64,000 nt of DNA from Massospora cicadina. Taxonomy: Eukaryota; Entomophthoromycota; Entomophthoromycetes; Entomophthorales; Entomophthoraceae. Each line of letters begins with the position of its first letter. Position 1 is the first letter of the stretch. Both the position numbers and the translations under genes were made by a program. The stretch is from positions 124,001-188,000 of the forward strand of contig JAKSZP010009275.1 in assembly GCA_022478985.1 (NCBI GenBank), in the 5' to 3' direction. The notes beneath the pieces are model-generated. The model did no database searches. It was not told the DNA's origin and saw only the letters and a list, made by a program, of their open reading frames with translations. Of the stretch, positions 44,480 through 55,933 are shown one piece after another.

Positions 44480-45700
44480 ATTTGGGGATGATTTCGCCTA
44501 TGTCGCCTCTTGGGGGAGGGAGGATGGATTGCTTTAGGAATGAATAACCTGTTGAAATCTATGTAAGATTGGACGCTAGCAAGGGCTAAACCTACACAAA
44601 ACCAAGTTCTTTGAGCAGATGCAGATTCCTGCGAGAAAGCAACTAGAGAAAGGAAAATTGAGATGTCAGAAGAAGCCAATCATAAAACCCCATAGTGGGG
44701 AGGGAGGCAAAGTATAATAAGAGGCAGTTGGTGAATAACCCTGAGTAATCCCAATATGGTACCAGAGATGAAAGATTAAAATTGAGCACTTTCCAACAGG
44801 CTTCATCAAGAACACAGGACATATGAGCCAGAATGAACAAGGGATACTGGACGAGGTTTGCCAAATCATGCCTCTATTAAAGCCATCAGAGGAAAATACT
44901 GATGGGATGTTCCAGAAATGAGATAGTTTTGCAAGGAGCAAATGGCATCCTGCAATCAATGACTACAAGCTTCTCAGAAGCTGAAGCAAAAGGAGCAACG
45001 GAAGCCAGGAGAGTCTGGAAGCTTTGTGGCCCAACTTCAAAGAACTTGGCCAGCAAAGTAAAGAGCATAAGTGGCGATATCCCAATCTATTATGTTCTCA
45101 AGATTGGAAGAATTCAGTGCTAGGGATAAAGCCTTGGTGACTTGGGCCCTCATTTCTGCGTAGGGAGTTCAAAAGAATGCTTTGCTGATGGTGAGCTTGG
45201 TGGCCAAGACAGCTGGTTTGTAGTATTGTCTGAGTCAGAAGAGGAACTCAAAGAAGCAATTATGACATGACAAGAAAAAAGTGATTAAGAGCGAAGAGCA
45301 TTATTTCAAGAGCATTCACAATGATGTTTGATGCATCTGTGAAAGAAGCCAAATTCAGGAGAGTATCAAATCCAACTCTGGAATTGATGACAGAGGTAGA
45401 ATCAGACACGAGTCATTAAAAATGATTACTAGCCTGGTTGTATAGGGTTGGTTACTGTTTCCAGTAATTCCACGGAAGGACTAGATGCCAGTGCCAGATT
45501 AGGCGTGTGAGTCCTGGAAGGAAAATAGAAGAGGTTCTGTCACGCATTACAACTCATCTGCTGGAAGAGCTGAAGATCTTGATCAGACAAACTGTTGAGT
45601 AACTGTTAGTACTGCGACTCAGAATTTGACATATGAACTGGATGAGAGGGGGATGTTGAACTTATATGATAGCCAACATTATGCACTCTACAATCAATTA
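44480..45700 (-). pseudogene. F4(+) accessory frame, antisense to the element
   Basis: Counterpart of 35877-37092. Minus-strand pieces LLAKFFEVGPQSFQTLLASV (45068 leftwards) and the downstream hydrophobic part mirror it. The C-terminal frame 44679-44422 ends with a basic cluster PSPKRRHRRNHPQIK. Over about 44630-45080 the two copies look roughly 93% identical by eye, higher than their LTRs. Confidence 0.55.
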
Positions 45701-46211
45701 AGCTCCAATTTTGGAGAAATTAATCTCAAAATTTATTGGGATAAGATCTCCAGAGAAGTTTTAAAAATGATATGAGCCAAGAGGTTATGAGAAGAAGATA
45801 ACAAGGGTGAACATAAATAAGCATCCTTAATTGGGCCATAAAATGGATATCGATGGCAAGATTCTCCTGTCAAGGATGAGGAGAAATTAGAAAATTGAGG
45901 ATGTCAGTATAAGAGTCCTGAATATGACAGTGGGTCATATGCCCTGACAGGGGGAAAACAGGATCCCATGACAAATATTGTTAAGAGTAAATCGATCAGC
46001 CCACACAACAGAAGGTTGTGGGGACTGAGCTCTGAGTAGGCAGTAGCGAGAAGGAAGAGGAAGAAGGCCGCATGATGAAGGTCATCCCAAGCAGCAAAGA
46101 GTATTGGTGATTGTAATCCGCTTGAGCAAATGAAGTATTTGAATGAGTGTTTGACGTAGTGTTCATCTACCCTAGTCCTTTTCTCACTGGAAATCTAGGC
46201 AAAAGGGGGGA

Positions 46212-47340
46212 TGTATTTAAGATTTTTGCCCATATTCCCAGCCTTATAGATTACCAGAAATAACTAGGGAAAAAATCCCTAATGCGAGGTGAATTGGAAA
46301 TTAGTTGACTCTGATTTGGAGTAACTATGTTTGGGAGATTTTAGGATATTCGCCTGGTCAGATTTATAAGGGATAGATCCAGATGAATGCTTAAGATCTT
46401 GTCGTGCAGAGTTGCCAACAAAATAGAGGCATCTGATAGTGATTAACTACCAGGTGTACTTATTGGGATCAGTCTGGTTTCATCCTCAACTGATTGGGAA
46501 TGTAAGTAATAAGTTGTGAGGTGAGCGATGCCTCCTGTAACTAGAAAATTGAACAGTTTATTTGTGTCCTTCCATAATGTGTAACAAGTCCCATTACCTA
46601 AGCAAGTCGCTAGCTAAATATGATTGGTTTTCTTGGATTGAGAGGAAAACTTTAGGGACACATTTTACAACTCTTAACGTTCTAGGTCTCAAGGATGTCC
46701 AATGATGGAATCATAGCCAGTATAGGGAAGGCTATCGCTGCTGAGATGAGGATGGGTGATTCAATGGCAATGGCTGCCATTTCATCAAAGAGGTGTCAAC
46801 TGAGGGTTAGGCGCCAAATCCTTTACTATAAGTTCCCTACAATTCACCAATAAATAAATAGTTTTTATCCGGTATATAGTAGATATACCAGTGTAGTAAA
46901 CTTCAGCATCCATTTGTTCTTTTCTTTCTCAGGAAAATATTGCTGTGTTCGATAATTAGGATTCTCATTAAGGAAAAATTAAGGATCTGAGCGGAGATCC
47001 AGAGAAGAAGTAAAACAAATTGAGGATTACTGCTAACTGTGTGTCAAACTGGAGAAACTTTCACCAGGGAATCTCAGAGAAGATTGGGTTAGACAGTACG
47101 AGGGAATAAATACCTATTTGGAGACATCTCAAGTATTTTGAGTGAAAATACTGGCCAAGCGTTGGGTCAAGATCTAAGGTATTCCATTTAACTATGGATA
47201 ATAGTTGTCATACTATTATCAACTGATTATATTAACAAAAATACAATGCTGACGAATTGCACAAGAACTGAACCTGTGCAAGTAATAAGTTTATAGGGAT
47301 TATTGGCTGATAATAACAACCAAACCCATAAATTATTACA
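46212..47340 (+). repeat. F4(+) 3' LTR
   Basis: TGTATTTAAGATTTTTGCCC to AATTATTACA. Confidence 0.8.
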
Positions 47341-48440
47341 CCTTATGAATCCTTTCTTCAGTTCCTATAACACATGGAATAAGTTTTTGGCGATTTTAAA
47401 AAATCCCAAGTAAATCTTCTATAGTATCTGACCATTCCAAGGAACACTTGGATATCTTGGACACTCTTTGGAACAGCCATTCATTCTATGGCTTCAATCT
47501 TCTGGACTTGCAGCTGCAATCAACTAGAGTTGATCACAAATCCCAGATATTCCAACTCTTTCTTGAAGAAGTGACACTTCCTCAGCTTAATCTTCATGTT
47601 GGCCACAGACAGTCTCTTGAATACTTCTTCCAAGTGGTGTAAATGGTCAGTAAACGTCCTACTGAACACATTGATATCATACAATTACACCAGGACGCAT
47701 GACAACCTCAAGTCACTCAATAAATTATCCATGGCCCTCTGGAACGTTGCAGGCGCATTGCATAGACCCTGGGGCATCCTCGTCAGTTAATTTACCCCTG
47801 CGTGGTAATAATCATGCATTTTTTGGTCTTCTCTTGGCAAATCTATTTGCCAATATCCTGATATCAGATCCATTGCAGAAAAATACTTTAATTCTATCAA
47901 TTGATCTTTTGCATTGTCAATTCTTGGTAGGAGATACAAATCCTTCTTTGTAATCTTATTGAGCTTCTGGTAATCAATCACCACCCTATTAAAGCCATCC
48001 TTTTTCTTCATAATAAGTATCATAAACACACAGGGACTTGACAATGGAACTAGAGGCCCATGCTTCACTAGCTTGCTATTTTCTTCTTCCACTACCGCTT
48101 TGGCAGCCTTTGACCATCAAATTGGTCTCATCCTGATTAGCAAATTTCCCCCAATATCGACTTTGTGGATCACATCTCTCGCGCATCCCAAATCATGGTC
48201 ATCTTGGGCAAATAATTTCTGATACTTTCAAAAAATTTGAGCACCTCCTCTTGCTGTCCTTCTGTCAGATCAGCGAGTTGCTTTTGATCAACCAATAAGT
48301 TGATACTCTTGGGTACACGGCCAGTAATCCCATCTCATCAAGGGTCTTAAAATAGTGAAATTTCCTCAGTTCAGCTGTCAGGTTCATACAAACAAATGCT
48401 ATGATCTAGTTTTTCTTGATCTTCATCTGTTTTTCACTTA
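47341..48440 (-). pseudogene. F4(-) reverse transcriptase, N-terminal piece
   Basis: Minus-strand frame 48092-47787: ENSKLVKHGPLVPLSSP, VVIDYQKLNKITKKDLY, LKYFSAMDLISGYWQIDLP. The active-site region is near 47690-47670 and the IKLRKCHFFKKELEYLGFVI-type strand near 47600-47530. It breaks at 47341 where F4(+) is inserted. Confidence 0.75.
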
Positions 48441-48829
48441 AATTCGCCAGGAAAACTCAATTTTCTCCATGGCCCAGCCTTTATTATTCCAGGAGCCTCC
48501 AAGGCTCTACTCTGGACTTCTTCCAGGGGTTTCCAACTTCCCCATACAGCAGCTCAAGTATCTTTTATGTCAACCCCATGCCAACTATCATCTGTGATCC
48601 CAGCAGTATGGTTTTCTCAATCTTGATAATCAGTGGAATTCCCTGAATTTCTAGGATTTCTGCCGGCCTTTCTCGTCGCTTCTGGCCAACTAATTGGTAT
48701 CAAATCAGGACAATGCCATCATTGTATATAAAGTTGATGATGCTGCTTCTTCTACTCAGTGGAGCTTCCACATCCTTCTGATAGACCAATGGTAATGTCT
48801 GACACAATATAGTCAACTTATTATCCTCA

Positions 48830-49180
48830 AAGTTACATTTAACTCCCTACTTCTATAGAAATTCCGTCCTGATTAGAATGTCATAGTTTTGTTGGACAAA
48901 ACTATTGCTGGCGCAGATACCACCAAGGATCTGAATCAAAGTGGCAAAGCGCTATATGCTCCAAATGAGATGATGGTATTCAACCCAGCTGTCCTGTACT
49001 CCTTATTGTGTTCCAAGTCAGGCGAGATCTTCATCTTTCTCACAAACTTGGTTGAGAAAATGTTAATGGGCACTCCATTGTCAACAATCGCCCTCACCCA
49101 TACTCAATTAACTTGTATATCTATATATGTACACTTGAAGTATTATAAGATAGTTTTTAATGAGTGTATAGCAGCGTTAT
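48830..49180 (-). pseudogene. F4(-) protease
   Basis: Minus strand: RAIVDNGVPINIFSTKFVRK (active-site Asp kept, DTG to DNG), then YRTAGLNTIISFGAYSALPL, a stop, and VVSAPAIVLSNK. Collinear with F6 and F3 proteases. Confidence 0.7.
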
Positions 49181-49599
49181 TAGATTTCCTGAGGGTGTGA
49201 ATGATTTGTGCCAATAAATCAGGAAACGATCACTTTATTGCGCTGAGGGGAATTGTCAGGTTTGCCTCATATAATCGAGCTTTGGTCAATTCATCAAGAT
49301 TATCTGCAGCTAAAATCTTGTCCGCTAGTAGTTGGGCGTACACCTGGGCAACTTACTTGATTATCTCACGGTCAATTCCCTTCATCCCGGATCTTGTTAC
49401 TACATTCACGTCCAAATTGACCACTTGATACAGTTTATCATGTAGATCTTCGTCCACAAACAGTTCACTGATGTTAATTTCCTCATGCATAATATTGGGA
49501 GGATCAGGCTTCTCTGCAGCTTTATACTGTTCCCCATCTAGGCCGTGGGCCCTTTTCCTGACACCTTTGTGACTGCAGACTCTTTCGCCTGGACCACGT

Positions 49600-50950
49600 T
49601 AATTTGATCCTTAGGTTTCTTGCAATTTACAGCAAAATGTCCCTTCCCTCCACATTGGTAACAGAATTCTCTTTCTTATTAATCCGTCTGAACTCTTCAG
49701 GCTTATTTCCCAACATGGTTTGGCTGTTCATCTCTTTAGCACCCTTGTTCCCCTTCGTGGGATTTAAATCTCATACTGGGTTAGATTTGAAACTTTTATT
49801 TGTGGCATCAAGGTTGCTCCCAAGATTTTTAAAATAATTACCATCTGAGAGGTAGTAATTTCTGTTGCAAACATGGAAGACATCATTCAGTGCAAATCGC
49901 TATAGGGCCAAAGGGCCACTTGTAATGCAATTCTGGCATCAAAGTCATCCAGTACCTTTTCTCCAACCAGGATCTGAGATTCCCGGTAGAAATGATCCAC
50001 AAAGCTTGCTAAAGATCTGTCTTTACGGAATTGGATGCCCATAAATTCTTGTTTGCACTTTGACATGCATGTCAGGCTCCCAAATTCCTTCATAATGGCC
50101 ACTTTGGCCTCTGCGTATGACCAGCTGTCCCCCTCCAGGTGGGGCAACACTAGATTTTGGCAATCGGTGTCCAGGCAATTCATCACCATCAATGCCTTTT
50201 GATAATCACCGTATCTGTACATAGTCATATCAAACAGTCAGAAAAACGCTGGATTGTTATTCCAATGGAAAGTCCGCAATTTTGGCGTTGCCTTGTATTC
50301 CTTCAAGGTTTCTCTAGCCGGCTCTTTTAGGTTTGGATACTCAGCTCACTTGGGGAGTGATTTAGAGCATTATCTCCAAAATAGCAGCAAAAGTGGGCAG
50401 AATGTTTCTTGGGGTATTTGACTTCCCAATTATTGTATGAGGTGTTCTTTCTTCAGCATTGGTTGCCACATATAGCTCACAATTGCATTTGTGAGTCTTT
50501 AGCTCCTCAACCTGTTTTATCTGATGCTTGATATCAGCACTGAAAGCTCTCAAATGAACACAAACCGTTTTATGCTCCATTTTAAAAATAAGAATTCTTT
50601 AATTAAGTCCCCTTCTTTCTTCTTTAAGACGTTACTTTTCCAAGTAACTCATCCCCAAAACTAACGACATTATTGATCCCTTCCTCCATCTTGGCAACTC
50701 TTTCTTCCAAGGGTGCGATTTCTTGATGACCTGCTGAGTTCAGGGCGTTATGATTAATGATGGCTAACTACATCCATAGTTTTCTTAACTCATCTTTATA
50801 TGAAATCCTTCTAAGTTCTTCTTTGAGTTTTGTGAGCACATTAGGGCACCCAGTGCAGGCAACTTTGCGGGATGAAACCCAGGGTATTGCCCCCACTGCA
50901 CTGGGGCTGTGTGAATCTAAGAACCACCAAAGTGGGTCTGACCGCAGTTT
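49600..50950 (-). pseudogene. F4(-) gag
   Basis: Frames from right to left: 50959-50768 and 50580-50362 (helical, FSADIKHQIKQVEELKTHK), then capsid 50228-49887 (YGDYQKALMVMNCLDTDCQN, AKVAIMKEFGSL, SLASFVDHFYRESQILVGEK), then a linker to the knuckle at 49663-49622. The capsid frame is open for 113 codons. The best template for F7 and F6 gag. Confidence 0.8.
49622..49663 (-). other. F4(-) zinc knuckle, intact
   Basis: CYQCGGKGHFAVNC, all four ligands present. Confidence 0.85.
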
Positions 50951-50972
50951 TAAGTCCATCTAATTAACTACA

Positions 50973-50990
50973 CCCCTGTAGTGAGCACCA
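50973..50990 (-). promoter_or_regulatory. F4(-) primer-binding site
   Basis: Minus strand TGGTGCTCACTACAGGGG, three bases from the LTR end. Confidence 0.8.
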
Positions 50991-50993
50991 CTT

Positions 50994-52140
50994 TGTAAAA
51001 ATTTATAAGAAAAGATTTCTTTCAGCCAATAACCCCCATAAACTTATTACTTGCACAAGTTCAGGTTTTATGCAATTTGTCCACGTTGTATAATAGTTGA
51101 TGGAATTGGTTGATAATACTATGACAACTATTATACATAGTTGAACGGAAGTCCTAGATCTCAGCCCAACGCTCAGCCAGTATTCCCTCATGAAATACTT
51201 GTGATGTCTTGATATAAGGATTCGTTCCCTTATAATATTTAACCTAATCTTTTCTTAGATTCCCGATGATGGTTTCTCTGGTTTGACACACAGTCAGTAG
51301 CAATCATTAACTTGATACCACTTCTTCTCTGGATCTCCGCTCAGATCTTAGTCTTTTCCTGAAGTGTCTACCAATTATTGCACACAGCAATAATATCCCA
51401 TAGAAAGAATAGAACAAATGAATGCTGTAAAATTTACTAAGCTAGTATATCTATTGTATACTATGTTGTAAAACTTTGGTAAATACTGTGTTTTTTTATT
51501 AATAGTGAATTCTAGGGAATTTAAAGTGGGAGATTCGGCGCCCAACCCTCAGTTGACACCTCTTCAATGAAATGGCAGATTTTGCCATTAAATCACCCAT
51601 CCTTGTCTTGGCAGCGATGGTCTTCCCCATCCTGGCTAGGATTCTATCCTTGGACATCTTTGAGACCTAAAATGGAAAGAGTTGGAAAACGTGTCCCTAA
51701 TGTTTTCCTCTCAATCCAAGCAAACCAACTATATTTGACAAGCGACTTGCTTAGGTAATGTGACTTATTACCCATTATGGCAGCTCACAAACCAACTGAT
51801 CAATTTGATAGTTTCAGGCAACATCACTCACCTCACAACTTACTCCTTACATTCCCAATATGTTGGTGATGAACCCCAACAAATCCCAACCAGTGCACCT
51901 GATACTTAAAGAGCTATCAGATGCCCCTGTTTTGTCAGTGACTCTTCCCGATGAGATATTAAGCATTTGTCCAGATCACTCCCTGACAGATCCGACCAGG
52001 TGAATAACCTAAATCCCCCAAACATAGCTACCCTGAAATCAGGGTCAACCGATTTTCAATTCGCCTAGCATTAAAGAACTAACCCCTAGCGATTCCTGGT
52101 AATCTATCAGGCTGGGAATATGGGAATAAAGCTCATCAAG
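50994..52140 (-). repeat. F4(-) 5' LTR
   Basis: Left edge TGTAAAAATTTATAAG. By eye roughly 80% identical to 34207-35345, implying an old insertion. Confidence 0.75.
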
Positions 52141-52419
52141 GAGTAAATGTACTGACACAAGCGTAAGCAAGGCCACAGTGGATGAAGGACCTCAGGAGCA
52201 ACAGAAGCCATTAGCCTGCCAAAATTTTCTGATCAAGATTTCTCAGATAAGCTGGATTCCGCCGCAGATGCGCCAACACTGAAAGGAGTAATCGTTGCCC
52301 TTCTGGTAGACGCCATTGTTAAAGAATACTCCAAAGTCAGTGAGGGGATTATAAGTATTCTTGGGAAAAGGGATTCCGTAAATGTCCACATATTAAACAG
52401 TCAATATTATTCTTATTCT

Positions 52420-52870
52420 GAGTGTAATTACTGTGATAAGTTTTGTAGCAAAGGATATAATTTGTGCTATAATAGATACAGGCGTTTTAATCACCCTAGT
52501 TTCTACTAAGTTTATGGTGAAGTTGATGTTAAAACCTAATGTGGACCATCAAATGGTGTACAGAACCTCTGGAGCGGAAAGCACAGTCTCTGAGGGAGCG
52601 TTCAGTGCACTACCCCTGCACGTTGTGTCCATTGTCATTGTAGCTCTGGTGATAATGCTATCAAACAATAATTATGACCTACTAATTGGAACTGTTTCCT
52701 GCAACATTTTGGGGCTGTCGTTGATATGACGGAGGAGACCTTCCAATTTTTGGTTCAGTGGATTACAATTTACTTTACATATAGCGGAGTGCCAAAAAAT
52801 CTGTTGCACATGGGCCATATCAATCTTGCATATAGTGATGGAGTGCTTCCGGTCCGCTATCATTGACTAA
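52420..52870 (+). pseudogene. F3 protease
   Basis: Open frame 52433-52729: IIDTGVLITLVSTKFMVKLM with an intact DTG, SALPLHVVSIVIVALVIMLS and NNYDLLIGTVSCNILGL. The least damaged protease in the window. Confidence 0.8.
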
Positions 52871-53249
52871 AAAGCAAAACTTGGTCCCTTCCCCAGCAGA
52901 TAGTCAAGTATCAAGGGCTACTTCAAGCTGCTGGGCCTATATCTATTCCTTCCGGACACCAAGTCATACTGAACACCAAACTAGAGGTGTAAGTGCCAGC
53001 CGGCTTTATGGGGAGGTCATTAAGCTCTATCAGCAACGCGGCTTGAGCCTCATGTTGCTCCAAGGACTATACTCTCAGGGCATGGAGAAGGAAAAGCTTT
53101 TTTTAGTGAATCCAGAGCAAACAAATGCAAATCCTCCAACACCAAATAGGGTCATATTTACACTTGACCCCAATCAGGGGAGGTCCTTCAGGTTCACAGG
53201 TTCAGTTTGTTAATGAATCTAGTCTAACTTTCACGTTGAAGCCAAGCAT

Positions 53250-54180
53250 AATGACAGTTTACCATGGGAGACTTTATTAGGGCTATCAGAAGAACAAAAA
53301 GACCAAACGATAGCTTTATTTCAGAAGTATAAGGAGATTTTTGCCATTGATGACCACAATTTAGTGTGTGTGCTTGGGGGTGGTCCGCAATTGGACACTG
53401 GGATCATCCTCCCATCAGGTCTAGGTCAATCCGCCAATTGAGGGCAGCAGAAGATGTTATCACCAAGGAAATTGATAAGTTGCTGGAGCAAGGGTTTGAT
53501 GAACTGTCCAAGAGTCTGTGGGCTTCACGCTCTTCTGGATGTAAAAAGAAGTACAGCAACAAACATGTACTAATAGGATAAAGGAAGCTCAACAGTATTA
53601 CTAAGAAGGATTCATACCCAAAGCTGCGAATCATAGATTCTTTGGATTGGTTAGGGAGAGCTTGTTACTTCTCAGTGATAATCTTGATATCAGGTTACTA
53701 GCAAAACGTGTTGTCTGCAGCAGAACAGGAGAAATGAAACATAACCAAATCCAAAGGCCTTTTTCAACTAACACATATGCAACAAGGGCTGTGTAATGCC
53801 CCAGCTACGTTCCAACACGCCATGAACAATATCCTTAGTGACTTGAAGCTGTCATGTGTACTTGTATACCTTGATGATATCAATGGTTTCTCTAAGACCT
53901 TTTCTGAGAACCTTGATCATCTAGGAGCAGTATTCCGCTGGCTCGCTCAGGAGAACATCAAGATTAAGCCTCATAAATGCAACTTCTTCAAGGACCAGTT
54001 GGAATACCTGGGGTTTATGTTAGACTCCAAGGTGCTGAAGCCACATCCAGCCAGGGTGGAGGCCATCCAAAAAATGGCTATACCTAATAGTAAGTGCAAC
54101 ATACAGGTTTTTTTTTGGAAATAGTCAGTATTTCTGCTGCTTCATCCCTAACTTTAGCTGTATTGGGTGCCGCTATTTTG
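53250..54180 (+). pseudogene. F3 reverse transcriptase
   Basis: TIALFQKYKEIFAIDDHNL-type leader; frame 53366-53581 (IRQLRAAEDVITKEIDKLLE). Open frame 53777-54124 covers QGLCNAPATFQHAMN, SCVLVYLDDINGFSKTFSEN with the YLDD active site intact, IKPHKCNFFKDQLEYLGFML and ARVEAIQKMAIPNSKCNIQV. Confidence 0.85.
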
Positions 54181-54239
54181 ATTTTTTCAAAAAAGGATGC
54201 CGTGTTTGAATGAATGGAAAGCCATCAATACGCCTCTTA

Positions 54240-54695
54240 ACTAATTTGGATGTTGCTGTTCAGTACACTGGTGCTAAGCTATCTGAACTTTGATAAGGAG
54301 TTTATCATTCAAATGGATGCATCCCTTTCTGCTGTTGGGGCGGTCCTTTCTCAGAAAGATGACGAGGGAGAGGAGCATTCCGTTGCATACTGCAGTCAAA
54401 TCCTGAACTGCCATGAGCATAATTATACCATGACCAAATGAGTATCTTAGTGGTGATCTATGTGTTTAAACAATTTAGGGTCTACTTGCATGGGTTAAAA
54501 TTTAAAGTTGTAACAGATCACACGTCATTATGCTGGTTGCAGAATCTCAAAGATCCTGAAGGGCATCAAGCCCAATGGGCTCTTAAGCTGCAGGCTTATA
54601 TCTTTGAGGCTCTCCACCTCCCAGGAGCAAAGATCAGAACGCTGACTGTCTATCCAGATTGCCAACCAAACCGTGATGGCAGTTCTCAGTGATAT
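54240..54695 (+). pseudogene. F3 RNase H
   Basis: FDKEFIIQMDASLSAVGAVL, EEHSVAYCSQILNCHEHNY, TMTK then TGA for the Trp of KWEC (54438-54440), and FKVVTDHTSLCWLQNLKDPE. Confidence 0.8.
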
Positions 54696-55335
54696 GATGT
54701 ACAATAAGATGTTCAGCAGAAAGTACGATGATGAACTACTCCAAGTAATAAAAGCGTTAAAAGAGATGCAAGCTAATACCTTCCAATGGAATGGTTGGAT
54801 GGGTTAATGAGACCCTGATGAAAATCCTTAGGAAGCTGGTAACTGATAGACCCTCTAATTGGAGTTCCCTCCTGTCTACCGCCACCTTTGATTACAATAT
54901 TAGCTATCAATCTGCTACAGGGAAATACCCCTTTCAACTATTATATGGATGACACCCCACTCTTCTGGCATTGCTTTATTCATGCGTATAAGATAATGTC
55001 AGAATGAATCCCCGCCGTTACTTGATGAATTTAGATGCATGTTGATCAAGTTACAAATGGAAGCGTGCTTTTGTAGCTTGGCCAAAAAGATCAATAATCA
55101 TGCGCCAATGAGTTATGGTGTAGTGGGCTAAAAGGTTTTGAGAAGGTGAGTTTGTTTTGTTCTATGACCACCATGATTTGTGCGGAAATACAAGCTGGCC
55201 AAAATCTGGGTTGATCCATTCAAAATAATTGAGAAAACTGGAGTTGATACTTACAACATCAAAAACCCAGCAAGTGGTCAAATAATTAATTGCGTGCATG
55301 CAAAGTTCCTCTGAGCGTATAAACAAAAGGAGGCT
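54696..55335 (+). pseudogene. F3 integrase with core deleted
   Basis: The linker ELLQVIKALKEMQANTF (about 54735-54785) runs straight into NGWMG(W)VNETLMKILRKLV, the segment around the third catalytic residue. Comparison with F2 (about 30870-31430) indicates that about 0.56 kb, including the HHCC domain and both catalytic Asp, is missing. The C-terminal part (DYNISYQSATGKYPFQLLY ... FKIIEKTGVDTYNIKNPASG) is readable. Confidence 0.75.
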
Positions 55336-55360
55336 TATCATCCAGTCAAAGGGGGAGTAA

Positions 55361-55906
55361 TATCAATATTCTGATATGACTGGATGATAAGCCCTGAAGA
55401 GCTATGGTAGAATGGTGAGAATCCATCTATTAGGATGGTTTTTTAAAAGTATTTAAGTGCTTTCAAATGAGGCGATATTGAGACATAAATTATTATTGGA
55501 TCGCCTACAAATAAAGCAATAAGGCGATGTCAACACTTGACTAATATAATTTAAATCGCCTCAAACTAAGGCAATAGAGAATTGAAGAATACCAGCCAAA
55601 ACCAATGAGAATCGGCAGAATAGAATAGTCTAAGCTAAGAAAATGGTATCATCTGAAGTCAGTGGTATATAAGCGAGATGTGCAATTGAAAGAGGGAAGT
55701 TGTTAATAGTTAAAGAGAATAACAGAAAAGGGTCGCTGTATTTATTAAAATAAATAAAAGTGTCATCAGGGCAATTGCTCCTATTTTATTTATTTTCCAG
55801 TGTGTTCAGAGGACCGATGATCCACATACCATCTGTCTGTTGTTAAGTGGGTTTGACCTGTGTGGCTCTATAGTGGATCCCAATGGTACCGCCCAAACTT
55901 ATAACA
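55361..55906 (+). repeat. F3 3' LTR
   Basis: Starts TATCAATATTCTGATATG (TG mutated to TA), ends TATAACA. Preceded by TCAAAGGGGGAGTAA. Confidence 0.85.
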
Positions 55907-55933
55907 GAGCTTATTGTCCAGTCAAGGGGGTAA
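55907..55933 (+). other. F2 3' end with purine tract
   Basis: GAGCTTATTGTCCAGTCAAG followed by GGGGTAA. This is the last piece of F2 between the F3 insertion and the F2 3' LTR. Confidence 0.7.

Larger units (their letters stand above)
39108..47340 (+). mobile_element. F4 plus-strand copy inserted in the minus-strand F4
   Basis: LTRs 39108-40243 and 46212-47340, primer site 40247-40264, purine tract GCAAAAGGGGGG (46199-46210). The insertion splits the RT of the host copy. The uninterrupted site survives in this element's own RT (about 42483-42500), whose reverse reads CTTCTTCACCCTATGAATCC; the junctions read CTTCTTCATTCC (left) and CCTTATGAATCC (right), consistent with a 4-5 bp duplication of CCCTA with later changes. 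Gag capsid, knuckle and protease are missing. Confidence 0.8.
34207..52140 (-). mobile_element. F4 minus-strand copy inserted in F3
   Basis: Terminal LTRs in minus orientation (34207-35345 and 50994 to about 52140) and a primer site at 50973-50990. Its interior lies in two pieces either side of the plus-strand F4 copy: 50993-47341 (gag, knuckle, protease, N-terminal reverse transcriptase) and 39107-35346 (end of reverse transcriptase, RNase H, integrase, repeat module, antisense frame). The flanks AGGGG (34202-34206) and AGGAG (52139-52143) are a near duplication if the right edge is at 52138; the right edge is uncertain by a few bases. Confidence 0.8.
31987..55906 (+). mobile_element. F3: gypsy element inserted in F2, itself interrupted
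   Basis: LTRs 31987-32538 and 55361-55906. Interior in two pieces: 32539-34206 (primer site, gag) and about 52141-55360 (protease to integrase, purine tract TCAAAGGGGGAG). The gap is exactly the minus-strand F4 element. The F2 3' end resumes directly after it (GAGCTTATTGTCCAGTCAAG, 55907-55926, matching the F3 sequence before its own purine tract). Flanking pentamers GATCA and GAGCT agree at three of five positions. Confidence 0.8.
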
